Of a DNA stretch of 64,000 bases, positions 10,125-21,027 are shown one piece after another. The notes below the pieces were generated by a model. The model had not been told where the DNA came from. It was given only the letters and a program-made list of their open reading frames with translations, and made no database searches. Source of the stretch: DASSBG01 sp963800395 (GTDB lineage: Bacteria > Pseudomonadota > Gammaproteobacteria > Xanthomonadales > Rhodanobacteraceae). The stretch spans positions 124,001 through 188,000 of the forward strand of contig CAWDBD010000002.1 in the NCBI GenBank assembly GCA_963800395.1, read 5' to 3'. The position numbers and the translations under genes are program-made. Numbering within the stretch: the first letter of the stretch is position 1; each line of letters begins with the position of its first letter.

Positions 10125-10618
10125 CCGTGGCCGTCAGCATGATTGTCGCGCTGGATCGCAATCGCGCCATCGGTCGCGGCAACGCCATGCCCTGGCATCT
10201 TTCCGATGATCTCAAGCGCTTCAAGCGCCTGACGCTGGGCAAGCCCATACTGATGGGGCATAACACCGCGCGTGCGATCGGCCTGGCGCTGCCGGGCCGC
10301 CCCAATCTGGTATTGAGTCGCCATCGCGACGCGCCTTTTCCGGGACAGCAGACGGTGCGTTCCTTGCACGAGGCACAGGCGCTGGCCGGTGACGGGGAAC
10401 TGATGGTCATTGGCGGAGGCGAGGTCTACCGTCTGGCGCTGCCATGGGCGCAGACCCTGCATCTGACCCGGGTCAACACGCAGATCGAAGGCGCCGATAC
10501 CTGGTTCCCGGAGTTCGACCTCGATGAGTGGCAGGAGCTGTCACGCGAGCATCACGCCGCCGATGCCAGGAACGAGCATGACTTCGAATGGATCGACTAC
10601 ACGCGCTTGAGCCAATGA
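10121..10618 (+). CDS. folA: Dihydrofolate reductase
   Basis: A 165-residue DHFR that regenerates tetrahydrofolate with NADPH. The N-terminal IVALDRNRAIGRGNAMPWHLSDD segment carries the folate-binding acidic residue (Asp30, equivalent to E. coli Asp27), followed by LKRFKRLT. VIGGGEVY is the conserved glycine-rich turn. It starts with GTG overlapping the thyA stop; a second GTG two codons later is equally possible. It overlaps the Nudix gene by ATGA. Oddity: the cofactor segment that normally reads MGRxTxxSIGRPLPGR here reads MGHNTARAIGLALPGR (residues 45-60), so the arginine that usually contacts the NADPH 2'-phosphate is replaced. Confidence 0.95.
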   Translation: MTVAVSMIVALDRNRAIGRGNAMPWHLSDDLKRFKRLTLGKPILMGHNTARAIGLALPGRPNLVLSRHRDAPFPGQQTVRSLHEAQALAGDGELMVIGGGEVYRLALPWAQTLHLTRVNTQIEGADTWFPEFDLDEWQELSREHHAADARNEHDFEWIDYTRLSQ

Positions 10619-11070
10619 GCCACTACCGCTCGGAAGCGTTGCGTGTTGTCGCCGGCATACTGAGCGATGGTGATGGCAGGGTGCTGCTGGCGCAGCGCAA
10701 AGCCGGCAGCCACCTGGCCGGCATGTGGGAATTTCCCGGCGGCAAGCTGGAGCCGGGTGAAGCGGCCGAGACCGCGTTGCGGCGCGAGTTGCACGAGGAA
10801 CTGGGTATCCGGCTTGTCCATTGCCGGGCGCTGATCACGGTGCCCTGGGAGTATCCGGAATACCGCATCGCGCTGCTGGCCTTCACGGTGTCGGAGTGGC
10901 ATGGGAGGCCACAGTCATGCGAGGGACAGGCGCTGCGCTGGCAACATCCGCATGCCATCCGGACCGATGAGCTTGCGCCGGCAGACCGCCCCGTCCTGGC
11001 CCTCCTGCAATCGTCCGCGGATGAACGGCCTGGGCGGCGAGCAGGCCGGGCACAGCGCGCGGACGGCTGA
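10615..11070 (+). CDS. mutT: MutT-type Nudix hydrolase (8-oxo-dGTP diphosphatase)
   Basis: A 151-residue Nudix protein that by family hydrolyses oxidised dGTP to the monophosphate, sanitising the nucleotide pool. The Nudix box is perfect: GGKLEPGEAAETALRRELHE followed by ELGI (GX5EX7REUXEEXGU). The preceding LLAQRKAGSHLAGMWEFPGG is typical of MutT. The start at 10615 (MSHYRSEALRVVAG) overlaps the folA stop by ATGA; an upstream in-frame ATG inside folA is less likely. It is the third gene of a thyA-folA-mutT unit, all concerned with DNA precursors. The C-terminus is Arg/Gly-rich and unconserved. In many xanthomonads mutT lies near cell-division genes, so the linkage here is locally distinct. 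Confidence 0.9.
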   Translation: MSHYRSEALRVVAGILSDGDGRVLLAQRKAGSHLAGMWEFPGGKLEPGEAAETALRRELHEELGIRLVHCRALITVPWEYPEYRIALLAFTVSEWHGRPQSCEGQALRWQHPHAIRTDELAPADRPVLALLQSSADERPGRRAGRAQRADG

Positions 11071-11126
11071 TCGGATTTCCCCCTGGCAGCCCTTGTGCGC
11101 GGGCGTGGCGGGCTGTTCGTGTCTGT

Positions 11127-11984
11127 CTAGGGCTCGTGGTAGGGCCGTTCGCGCAGCCAGCGGGTGGCAATCCACTTTTCCCCGCGCTCGACCGGAAGGC
11201 CCGCGTGCAGGGCCTGTTTGTCGCCGGTTTCGTAGGCAAAATACACGGCACTGCCGCGCTGTGCGGCCACGGTCAGGCCGGCATACGGGAAATGCGTGCC
11301 ACCACCGGCCTCGGGCGTGTTGAGGTACATGATGACGCTGGCCACCCGCTGGCCACCAATACGGGTGACGGGGGCATAGCTGGCCTGCGCGGGGTCGAAC
11401 CAGTCCTGATGAGGCTCGTATTGCTGGCCGGGCTTGTAGTTGAGGATCTGCAGTGCTTCGCCGTGCGCTACGGGAAGATCCAGCAGGTTTGCGATGCGAT
11501 GCTCGATGGTCTGGACCAGCGGCGTCTCGGCAATATGGAAGAACATGCCGCTGCTGGTGCGCGCATCATCGATCTGCTGCTTGCCGCTGGCGTCGACGGT
11601 CAATGCGCGCTGCAGGCGGGGGCGTGCCAGTTCGATGAGGGCGTCGCACTCATCGTCATCGAGCACGTTGTGCAGGACGCGCAAAACGGGGTTTTCGAGG
11701 CAGGCACTGACCATGATCGACCTGCCGTCCACAGTCACCATGGGTGGTTCGGGCGGGCGGGTACGCAAACCCTCAGGGCCGGTAGCGGGTGCCTTGGGTG
11801 CACTCGCCGGCTTGACCTCGACATCCAGCGCAATGGCCGGGCGATTGAGTATCCGGGCCACGATCTGGCGGCTCTGGCGCGGGCCATAGCCTGCTTCCTT
11901 CATCATCTCGAGGATGACCGGAACATCATGCCCGTTGCGGCTCATGTTGATGATCCACTGCCGCAGCTTGTCCTGGATTTGCAT
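11127..11984 (-). CDS. Prolyl 4-hydroxylase-like Fe(II)/2-oxoglutarate dioxygenase
   Basis: A 285-residue protein with a C-terminal P4Hc domain (about residues 95-280). Iron ligands are visible as His192-x-Asp194 in YEPHQDWFDP and His260 in DKQALHAGLPV; Lys270 (GEKWIATRW) is the 2-oxoglutarate-binding residue. GGGTHFPYAGLTVAAQRGSAVYF forms the jelly-roll core. The N-terminal about 50 residues (helical, with GHDVPVILEMMKEAGYG) form a small conserved module seen in xanthomonad members, joined by a Pro/Ala linker. It lies 24 bp downstream of the prolyl oligopeptidase gene on the same strand, so the two may be cotranscribed. Substrate unknown. It converges on mutT. Confidence 0.88.
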   Translation of the reverse strand: MQIQDKLRQWIINMSRNGHDVPVILEMMKEAGYGPRQSRQIVARILNRPAIALDVEVKPASAPKAPATGPEGLRTRPPEPPMVTVDGRSIMVSACLENPVLRVLHNVLDDDECDALIELARPRLQRALTVDASGKQQIDDARTSSGMFFHIAETPLVQTIEHRIANLLDLPVAHGEALQILNYKPGQQYEPHQDWFDPAQASYAPVTRIGGQRVASVIMYLNTPEAGGGTHFPYAGLTVAAQRGSAVYFAYETGDKQALHAGLPVERGEKWIATRWLRERPYHEP

Positions 11985-12008
11985 GTCGTTGCGAGCCCTG
12001 CCGTTAGC

Positions 12009-14150
12009 CTACTTCAATTTCTGCCAAAGGAAGTTCCAGGCCATCGCATGCATGTGTGCCGCCTGCTTGTTGTCGGCACCGGCGCCATGGCCACCCTCGG
12101 TATTCTCGTAGAACCACACGTTGTCGTAGCCCATGTGCTGCATGCGTGCCGCCATCTTGCGCGCCTGCGCCGGGCCCACGCGGTCATCGCTGGTGGTGGT
12201 GTAGAACAGCACCGGCGGATAGTCCTGGCCCGGTTTCACCAGCTGATAGGGTGAGAATGTCCTGATGAAAGCCCACTGCTTCGGATCTTCGGGGTTGCCG
12301 TATTCGCCGATCCACGACGCGCCCGCGTCCAGGTGGATGTAACGTTTCATGTCCAGCAGAGGCACTTCGCAGGCAATGGCCCCGAACAGCTCGGGATAGC
12401 CGACCAGCATGTTGCCCATCAGCAGGCCGCCATTGCTGCCGCCCTCGGCGCCCAGATGCGCCGGAGAGGTCACGCCACGCTTGATCAGGTCCCGGGCCAC
12501 CGCGGCAAAGTCCTCGTAGGCCCGCGGCCGCTGCGCCTTGAGCGCTGCCTTGTGCCAGCGGGGGCCGTATTCGCCGCCGCCGCGGATGTTGGCAATCACA
12601 TAGACGCCGCCGCGTTCCAGCCAGGCGCGGCCGACGCTGCCGCTGTAATGCGGCAACAGGGATACTTCAAAACCGCCGTAACCGTACAAAAGGGTGCGGT
12701 TGGAGCCGTCAAGCTTGATGCCCCTGGGCGCGATCTCGAAGTAGGGCACCCGGGTGCCGTCCTTCGAGGTGACAAAATGCTGACTGACGGTGAATTTCGA
12801 GGCATCGAAGAAGGCCGGGGCCTGCTTGATCATTTCCGCTTGCGACTGCCCCAGGACCCCGCGCTCGAGCGTGGATGGGGTCAGAAAACCACTGACATCG
12901 AGCCAGTAGGCGTCGCTGTTGTCAGGGTCGGTGTCGACCACGCTGACGGTGCTCAGTGCAGGCGCGCCTGCCAGCGGCTTGCGTGACCAGTGGCCATCAG
13001 CCTCTGGCGTCAGAACCTGCAGTTGGCTTTGCACATCGCGCAGCGTGTCGAGGATCAGGTGATGGCGAGTCCACGAGTAGGACGACAGCGCAGTGTGCTC
13101 GTCGGGCGTGAACAAGGCTTTGAAATCGCGTTTTCCGGCCATGAAGTCATCGAAGTTCGTGACCAGCAGCGCGCCTGCTGGCCAGGTCTTGCCGCCCGTG
13201 GTCCATGGCGACTTGGTCTTTACCAGAAGCCACTGGCGATGCGCGCTGGTATCGGCATCGCTGGGTACGTCGAGCTTGATCAGCTTGCCGTGCTTGAGCT
13301 GGTACAACTCGCCATGGAAGAAATCCCTGGCGACGAGGACAAAGTCGCGCTCGAAACCGGGCGTGGCGTCGTGGCTTGCACTCACGGCAAGGTCGCTCGG
13401 CTTGCCTTCGTAGATGGTCCTGGCGTCGGCAATCGGCGTGCCGCGAGTCCACAACTTGGCAATGCGCGGATAGCTGGATTCGGTCATCGAGCCGGGACCG
13501 AAGTCGGTGCCCACGAATACGTGGTTCTCGTCTATCCAGTCGATCTGGGTCTTGGCTGCGGGCAGATTGAAGCCGTCTTGCACGAATGATTTGCTGGCGA
13601 TGTCGAATTCGCGAACTTCCGTGGCGTCGCCGCCGTCTGGCGAGAGCGAGAGCAGGCACCGCTGGTAGTCGGGCTTGAGGCACTGCGCGCCCTTGAAAAC
13701 CCACTTGTGGCCTTCGCTCGCGCCCAGCGCGTCGACGTCCAGCAGAACATCCCAGTCCGGCGTGGCCTTCCTGTATTCGGCCAGCGTCGTGCGTCGCCAG
13801 ATGCCGCGCGGGTGATCGGCGTCCTTCCAGAAGTTGTACAGGTACTTGCCGCGGCGGCTGACATAGGGAATGCGTGCCTCGGAGTTGAGCACCTCGAGGA
13901 TCTGGTCGCGACTGCGGTTGAACGCATCGCTGCTCGCGAACTGCTCTTCGGCAATGGCATTCTGCTTTTTCACCCACTCGGTGGCGCGTTCGCCATGGGT
14001 TTTTTCCAGCCACAGGAACGGATCACTGGCGGCGGAGGAGGACGGGCTGGCGGGTGTCTGCGTCATCTGCGTTGCCTTGTCTGGGATCTGCGCGCAAGCG
14101 CCGAGCAAGGCCAGGAGGGCCGTGGCGAGAAGCATTCGAATGGCATTCAT
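12009..14150 (-). CDS. Prolyl oligopeptidase (S9A), probable lipoprotein
   Basis: A 713-residue serine peptidase that cleaves short peptides after proline. The N-terminus MNAIRMLLATALLALLGACA carries a lipobox (LLGAC), so the enzyme is predicted to be exported and lipidated. An N-terminal beta-propeller (about residues 45-440) precedes the alpha/beta-hydrolase domain. Catalytic residues are in GGSNGG (Ser572), SDDRV (Asp655/656) and GGHGAG (His688). The open frame runs 67 codons further upstream, but the ATG at 14150 gives the export signal and is preceded by TGGA. Together with the POT transporter it suggests peptide use, but the two are not linked in one operon. The dioxygenase gene follows immediately. 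Confidence 0.95.
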   Translation of the reverse strand: MNAIRMLLATALLALLGACAQIPDKATQMTQTPASPSSSAASDPFLWLEKTHGERATEWVKKQNAIAEEQFASSDAFNRSRDQILEVLNSEARIPYVSRRGKYLYNFWKDADHPRGIWRRTTLAEYRKATPDWDVLLDVDALGASEGHKWVFKGAQCLKPDYQRCLLSLSPDGGDATEVREFDIASKSFVQDGFNLPAAKTQIDWIDENHVFVGTDFGPGSMTESSYPRIAKLWTRGTPIADARTIYEGKPSDLAVSASHDATPGFERDFVLVARDFFHGELYQLKHGKLIKLDVPSDADTSAHRQWLLVKTKSPWTTGGKTWPAGALLVTNFDDFMAGKRDFKALFTPDEHTALSSYSWTRHHLILDTLRDVQSQLQVLTPEADGHWSRKPLAGAPALSTVSVVDTDPDNSDAYWLDVSGFLTPSTLERGVLGQSQAEMIKQAPAFFDASKFTVSQHFVTSKDGTRVPYFEIAPRGIKLDGSNRTLLYGYGGFEVSLLPHYSGSVGRAWLERGGVYVIANIRGGGEYGPRWHKAALKAQRPRAYEDFAAVARDLIKRGVTSPAHLGAEGGSNGGLLMGNMLVGYPELFGAIACEVPLLDMKRYIHLDAGASWIGEYGNPEDPKQWAFIRTFSPYQLVKPGQDYPPVLFYTTTSDDRVGPAQARKMAARMQHMGYDNVWFYENTEGGHGAGADNKQAAHMHAMAWNFLWQKLK

Positions 14151-14391
14151 GACGATCCAGGGGTGACCATGTGAATGGCAATTATGCACGGGTAGTGCTC
14201 TGGATGCATGGGCATGAAGTCGGGGTATCCTGCCGGTCGGGCGCACATTCAGGCCACCGTTGTGCGCGTGTATTGGCGCTGGGGTGTACTGATGATTGAC
14301 GAACACGTAGCGCGATAAAACAGCGGCGATGCGCATCGCCGTGGGGCGCAACGGGCCGCGTCACGGCCGATGGGTCGCTGGCTGCGAGGCG
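14151..14391. other. Intergenic region, no gene seen
   Basis: This is 241 bp between the start of the prolyl oligopeptidase and the stop of the DUF2207 gene. It should hold the oligopeptidase promoter; I see no convincing RNA gene, repeat or open frame. Confidence 0.4.
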
Positions 14392-16293
14392 CTACCAGCC
14401 GCCTCCACCGCCACCGCCGCCACCGCCGCCGGAAAAGCCGCCGCCACCGCCGCCCGAGCTCGAGCCCGGTGCGGTCGAGGCCGAGGAAATGGCACTGGAC
14501 ATGCTCGAGCCCAGGTCGCTGCCGAGACTGGCGAAGCTGGCGGCGTTCAGCGCACCGAGGCTGCTGGCGTGATACCAGGTCGGTTGCGCCTGCTGCATCT
14601 GCGCAGGCGTGAGTGCCTGGGCAAAGCGCTCGCTCCAGGCATTGCCGACGTCCAGCGCCAGCGCATACGGCAGGTAGCGTGCAAACAGTTCCGGCTGCGC
14701 TTCGGGCTTGTAGCGCGAATCCAGCTCCTGCTTCTCGGCTACGCCCAGGTACCAGCGGAAGCCCTCGATGCCGTCAAGCAGCTTCGCACCATCCTGGGTC
14801 GGCGCCTTCATCCAGTGGTAGAAGGCAAAGTTGGTACCAAACAGAAGCAGGAACAGGGGCAGTATCGCGTAACCGGCCAGGTGACCGAAAATGCCCAGAC
14901 CCACCAGTTCACCGATCAGAAACGGAATCGCGAACAGCCAGGTGCCGATACCTTTTGCCAGACCCTTGAACCCCTTGCCGTGGCTGGCGCTGAAGGCTGA
15001 GCTGACGAGTGTGAAAACGCCAATGCTCCAGATCGAAAGCCACAAGAGCATGAACCACGCTCCCGGGTTTGCGCCGATCATCATCGCACCGAGCGTCGCC
15101 AGCGACAGCAGCACCCCCGGCACCAGCTTGCTGCTGTTGGTAAAAAAGTACTTCTTTTCGTAGGCCTGCGACAGGGCACGCTGGTGCGTCTTGCGCGCCG
15201 CCTGCATGAGCGTGTGGTTGGACTGCACCAGCAGCAGGCTGTCGCCGTCCTTGAACAGCGACTTGAACAAGGTGCTCTCGTCCGCTGGCAGGTGATCGTC
15301 GGGGGGGTCGGATTTGCGCCGCAGGGTATAGTCCTCGTCCTCGTCCTGGTCGATGTCCAGGCGTCCGCGCGCGGCCAGGCCCAGAACCCCGGCGGTAAAA
15401 CAGGTGTTGTCGTAGCTCATGCGGCGCACATAGCGCAGCGCCGCGGCCGAGTCGCCGTCGGGTGGCTCGTAGCGGGCCACCAGCGGCCCGCTTTCCGGGT
15501 CACGACCGAAGCGATTCCAGGCCCAGAGGTAGTACACCCACAACAGGCCCAGGCCCAGCAGGGCCAGCAGCACGTTGCGGTTGTCCTTGAGCAGCCAGGC
15601 GGCCTTCCGCGCGGCACTGGGTGCGGTGATGATGCCCTTGGGAAACTCCAATACCACGGTCAGGCCCTGGTGTGGCGCAAGCGGGCGGGTAGTCCGATAG
15701 CTGGCGCCATCAGCCAGAATCTCGGTATTCAGATTCTGTGATTTCGAGCCCTGGCCGCCGGTATAGCCCGAGGCTTTCAGCTTTGCGGCAGGAACATCCT
15801 GCGGCAGGTGCACCGTGGCGCTGGCCTGATCGATGGGGAACGCCCAGCCGGTGCCGGTGACATTCCAGTACAGTTCGTCGTGATCATCGAAGAAGCCCAG
15901 CTGCCTGGTGGTGCGGTAGCGGATCACGTACTGGTGCTCGCCAGCAGAGATCATGCGGTTTTTGCTGCCCGCGTACACGCGCACCCCATTGCCGCGCCTC
16001 TCGGTGTGCCAGTCTTCGGTCTGGCCATCACGGGTAACACCGAGAACCTCGAATCCGATCTTGAGCCGGTTCTTGAAACGGTCACGGTAGTCGGTCGGGA
16101 AGTCGCGATAGATACCGCGCTTGATCTGGTTTCCCTCGGCCAATACGCGGATGTGCTCGTCGACGGTCATGCTGCCGTCGGTGGCGATGGCGATATCGGA
16201 GTGGTAGTCGAGAATGCGCTCCTCGGCGCGGACGGGCGCGCCGAGCAACAGCAGCAGTGCCGCCAGTATCAGGCTTGCGGAAACGGTCTTCAT
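14392..16293 (-). CDS. DUF2207 domain membrane protein with polyglycine tail
   Basis: A 633-residue predicted inner-membrane protein. A signal peptide (MKTVSASLILAALLLLLGAPVRA) is followed by a periplasmic DUF2207 domain (EERILDYHSDIAIATDGSMTV onward, to about residue 230). A membrane helix follows (NVLLALLGLGLLWVYYLW), then a cytoplasmic section, further hydrophobic helices near residues 385-480, and a C-terminal tail that is almost pure glycine/serine ending in GGGGGW. The tail is typical of DUF2207 proteins and probably disordered. The gene overlaps the upstream lemA-like gene by 4 bp, and the LemA-DUF2207 pair is a widespread conserved couple of unknown function, probably envelope related. 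Confidence 0.9.
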   Translation of the reverse strand: MKTVSASLILAALLLLLGAPVRAEERILDYHSDIAIATDGSMTVDEHIRVLAEGNQIKRGIYRDFPTDYRDRFKNRLKIGFEVLGVTRDGQTEDWHTERRGNGVRVYAGSKNRMISAGEHQYVIRYRTTRQLGFFDDHDELYWNVTGTGWAFPIDQASATVHLPQDVPAAKLKASGYTGGQGSKSQNLNTEILADGASYRTTRPLAPHQGLTVVLEFPKGIITAPSAARKAAWLLKDNRNVLLALLGLGLLWVYYLWAWNRFGRDPESGPLVARYEPPDGDSAAALRYVRRMSYDNTCFTAGVLGLAARGRLDIDQDEDEDYTLRRKSDPPDDHLPADESTLFKSLFKDGDSLLLVQSNHTLMQAARKTHQRALSQAYEKKYFFTNSSKLVPGVLLSLATLGAMMIGANPGAWFMLLWLSIWSIGVFTLVSSAFSASHGKGFKGLAKGIGTWLFAIPFLIGELVGLGIFGHLAGYAILPLFLLLFGTNFAFYHWMKAPTQDGAKLLDGIEGFRWYLGVAEKQELDSRYKPEAQPELFARYLPYALALDVGNAWSERFAQALTPAQMQQAQPTWYHASSLGALNAASFASLGSDLGSSMSSAISSASTAPGSSSGGGGGGFSGGGGGGGGGGGW

Positions 16294-16847
16294 GGGCTTT
16301 GCTCCGGGTCGAGCTTCACGTCTACCGCCGCACGTGCATCGCTTTCGGCGGCAAAGAAATCGGCATCACGGAATCCGGTGACGCGGGCAATGAGAAAGTC
16401 GGGGAAGCGCTGGATGTCGTTGTTGTACTCGCGTACCGAGCCGTTGTAGAAGCGGCGTGCGTGCTGCAGGGCATCCTCGATGGTGACCAGTTGCGATGAC
16501 AACTGGCGGAAGTTGTCGCTTGCCTTGAGGTCCGGGTAGGCCTCGCGCAGGGCAAGCAGGCGACCCAGGTCCAGGCCCAGCAGAGTTTCCTTGTCGCTGC
16601 GTTCGGCGACGCCCTGGGCCGAGCGGGCATGGCTGCGTTCGACGGTGATGCGCTCCAGCAGGCGCGATTCGTGCTGCGCGTAGCCGCGCACCGTCTCCAC
16701 CAGCATGGGCACCAGGTCGTGGCGGCGCTGCAATTGCACGTCGACATCGCTCCAGGCCACATGTACCTGGTTGCGTGCCCGCACCAGCCGGTTGAAAACC
16801 CAGATTGCGTAGCTGGCCAGGGCCAGCAGTATCAGTGCCAGGATCAT
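16290..16847 (-). CDS. lemA: LemA family protein
   Basis: A 185-residue LemA family member with an N-terminal membrane helix (MILALILLALASYAIWVFNRLV), an extended coiled-coil region (NQVHVAWSDVDVQLQRRHDLVPMLVETVRGYA) and the conserved ending FYNGSVREYNNDIQRFPDFLIA. The start at 16847 is chosen because it places the membrane helix first and has GGGGAG 10 bases upstream; the frame extends 23 codons further without support. It overlaps the DUF2207 gene (ATGA), so the pair is translationally coupled. Cellular role is not established for this family in proteobacteria. Confidence 0.9.
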   Translation of the reverse strand: MILALILLALASYAIWVFNRLVRARNQVHVAWSDVDVQLQRRHDLVPMLVETVRGYAQHESRLLERITVERSHARSAQGVAERSDKETLLGLDLGRLLALREAYPDLKASDNFRQLSSQLVTIEDALQHARRFYNGSVREYNNDIQRFPDFLIARVTGFRDADFFAAESDARAAVDVKLDPEQSP

Positions 16848-16924
16848 GCGTGTCGAACTCCCCGTGACAAGCCCATGCGCCGCCGACTCACGCTGCGGCG
16901 CCATCCGGATCGGCATTGTGGCAT

Positions 16925-16958
16925 AAAAAAGCCCCGCTCCTGCCAGCAGAAGCGGGGC
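16925..16958 (-). terminator. Intrinsic terminator of hppA
   Basis: On the minus strand an 8-bp GC stem (16931-16938 with 16951-16958, GCCCCGCT/AGCGGGGC) with a 12-base loop is followed by a run of six T (plus-strand A at 16925-16930). It lies just past the hppA stop and upstream of lemA, separating the two transcripts. Confidence 0.9.
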
Positions 16959-16981
16959 CTCAAGGATCGAGCAATTGACTG

Positions 16982-19015
<2,034 letters not shown>

Positions 19016-19321
19016 CGAGCTTCCCCATGTGGCGAAAAACGCCCGGAACGCCGGGCAACCCCGCAAGTTTGCCATGCGCACCGGAGAAGGGCAACGCGGC
19101 ATCCTCCGGGATGCAGACCGACCCGCCGAAGTTAACCGGTTGTGAACAAGCCTGCGCGGGTCGCCGGGCATAATCTGGTATGGACTCCGGCGCTATGTGC
19201 GCTAGCGAACATACAAGCTGGCCGGCATGTGGAATTGTTTCAGGGTGGCACGGTTGCTGCCGCTTGGGATGGGAGCCCATCAAAGGGACTGGTTCCGGCC
19301 GGATGGAGAGGAGGGTCGCGA
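19016..19321. other. Divergent intergenic region hppA / Crp-Fnr gene
   Basis: This 306-bp region between two divergent starts contains no supported gene. It carries the palindromic site at 19194-19213 and a good ribosome binding site (GGAGG) just before the plus-strand gene. It probably holds both promoters. Confidence 0.6.
19194..19213. promoter_or_regulatory. 20-bp near-perfect palindrome, candidate operator (copy 1)
   Basis: TATGTGCGCTAGCGAACATA is symmetric in 9 of 10 base pairs. Read as TGTGC-N6-GAACA it has the 5-6-5 geometry of Crp/Fnr-family operators. It lies about 110-130 bp upstream of the first Crp/Fnr gene and about 180-200 bp upstream of hppA. The central 15 bases (19196-19210) recur exactly at 21974-21988 upstream of the diguanylate cyclase gene. 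Confidence 0.6.
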
Positions 19322-20065
19322 ATGTCGGATTTGCACTCGGAATTACAGAAAAATTTGCTTCTCGCGGCGCTCCCCGCCGAGGATCTTGCGCGTATCGAGC
19401 CCCACCTGGAACTCGTCGACCTGGCGCTCGGCGATGTGGTCTATGAGGCGGGGCGCGAGCAGACCCACCTGTTTTTCCCTCTCGACTGCATTGTCTCGCT
19501 GCTGTACGTGATGGAGGACGGCGATACTGGCGAGATGGCCATTATCGGCAATGACGGGGTGGTCGGGGTGGCCTTGTTCATGGGTGGCCAGAGCATGGCC
19601 AGCCGGGCGGTGGTGCAAAGCGCCGGCAGCGGCCTGCGCATCAAGGCCGACATCGTGCGCAAGGAGTTCGGCCGTGCCGGGGCACTGCAGCAACTGCTGC
19701 TGCGCTACGTCCAGGTGATGCTGGCGCAGATGGGCCAGACGGCAGTGTGCAACCGCCATCACACGGTGGAACAGCAATTGTGCCGCTGGCTTCTGATGAG
19801 CCTGGACCGCTTGCCCGGCAACGAGCTGACCATGACCCAGGAACTGATTGCCAACATGCTGGGGGTGCGTCGCGAGGGCGTCACCGAGGCCGCCGGCAGG
19901 CTGCAGAAGGAACACATCATCAGCTACAGCCGTGGTCGCATCAAGGTACTGGATCGAGCCCGCCTGGAACAGGCTTCCTGCGAGTGCTATCAGGTGGTTC
20001 GGGACGAGATGGATCGCCTGCTGCCCAGGGAACCGAGTGCGGCAAGGCTGGTCCAGTCTGCCTGA
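19322..20065 (+). CDS. Crp/Fnr family transcriptional regulator (paralogue 1)
   Basis: A 247-residue regulator with an N-terminal cyclic-nucleotide-binding-like beta-roll (about residues 18-125; FFPLDCIVSLLYVMEDGDTGEMAIIGNDGVVG) and a C-terminal winged helix (about 165-235; MTQELIANMLGVRREGVTEAA is the helix-turn-helix). The beta-roll lacks an obvious cAMP phosphate-binding RxS motif and has no Fnr cysteine cluster, so the ligand is unknown. The start at 19322 is supported by GGAGG; the frame extends 60 codons upstream without support. A second family member lies 174 bp downstream on the same strand. Members with this effector-domain sequence are common as orphan regulators in proteobacteria. 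Confidence 0.9.
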   Translation: MSDLHSELQKNLLLAALPAEDLARIEPHLELVDLALGDVVYEAGREQTHLFFPLDCIVSLLYVMEDGDTGEMAIIGNDGVVGVALFMGGQSMASRAVVQSAGSGLRIKADIVRKEFGRAGALQQLLLRYVQVMLAQMGQTAVCNRHHTVEQQLCRWLLMSLDRLPGNELTMTQELIANMLGVRREGVTEAAGRLQKEHIISYSRGRIKVLDRARLEQASCECYQVVRDEMDRLLPREPSAARLVQSA

Positions 20066-20239
20066 GCCTGTCCCGCAATGGCAGCGAGGCTGCCCACCCT
20101 GCTTGCATCAGTGTGCCAACAGTGTGTCCCGTTCATACTCTTGGCCTGACAGGAGTAAGCTCGCTTCAGCTTGTTCCGTCATCGGGCGAACCCATTCTCC
20201 CCGTGCCGGCTGATTACCGGCCCACACAGGAGAAAACCG

Positions 20240-20947
20240 ATGCCAAGGCGATCTTGTCCCCCAGGGACCAATCAGTTGCTGCACGCCTTGCCCGGTACCA
20301 TCCAGCAGGATCTGCTCGATGTCGCCGAGCAGGTGCCCTTGGAATTTGCCCAGGTGGTGTGCGAATCCGGGCAGTTCATCGACTATGTCTATTTCCCTCT
20401 CGACAGCTTCATTTCCCTGCTCAGCACACTTGAAGATGGCTCGCGCGTGGAAGTCGGCATGGCCGGGCGGGAGGGCATGTTCGGCATGGATCTGGTGCTG
20501 GGCGTGGAGTACTCCGGAGTGCAGGCCATCGTCCAGGGCGCGGGTCAGGCCCTGCGCATACCAGCCGCCGCATTTCGGACTCGGCTGGAGGAAAACGCGG
20601 ACTTGCGGCAGCTCATGAGCCGTTATGCTGCGGTACTGATCGCGCAATTGACCCGTACGGCCGTATGCAACGGCTTTCATCTGATCGAGCCGCGCCTGGC
20701 GCGCTGGCTGCTCATGTGCGACGACCGCGCCAATACCGGTACAGTCCATCTCACCCAGCGGTTTCTGGCCTACATGCTGGGCGTGCGGCGCGTTGGCATC
20801 ACCCGGGCGGCCGGCAACTTGCAGGATCAGAAGCTGATCGACTATGTCCGCGGCAAAATCACGATTCGCGACCGCAAGGGTCTTCAGGCTGTCGCCTGCA
20901 GCTGCTACCAGGCGGATATCGATACCTACGCACGACTGCTGGGCTGA
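20240..20947 (+). CDS. Crp/Fnr family transcriptional regulator (paralogue 2)
   Basis: A 235-residue paralogue of the preceding gene with the same architecture. The beta-roll includes FIDYVYFPLDSFISLLSTLEDGSRVEVGMAGREGMFG, and the helix-turn-helix is HLTQRFLAYMLGVRRVGITRAA, followed by the wing IDYVRGKITIRDRKGL. The ATG at 20240 has AGGAG at 7-base spacing. The shared landmarks (PLDxxxSLL, NxxH, ANMLGVRR/AYMLGVRR, conserved CSCYQ/CECYQ near the C-terminus) support a tandem duplication followed by divergence. It converges on the diguanylate cyclase gene. Target genes and ligand are unknown. Confidence 0.9.
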   Translation: MPRRSCPPGTNQLLHALPGTIQQDLLDVAEQVPLEFAQVVCESGQFIDYVYFPLDSFISLLSTLEDGSRVEVGMAGREGMFGMDLVLGVEYSGVQAIVQGAGQALRIPAAAFRTRLEENADLRQLMSRYAAVLIAQLTRTAVCNGFHLIEPRLARWLLMCDDRANTGTVHLTQRFLAYMLGVRRVGITRAAGNLQDQKLIDYVRGKITIRDRKGLQAVACSCYQADIDTYARLLG

Positions 20948-21027
20948 AGCCGGGATCGATCCTCGTCCCTGTTGCGGGCGGTGTAATCGGATCCGCCGGC
21001 ATACTTGTGGCAGCTCAGGCCCAGGGC

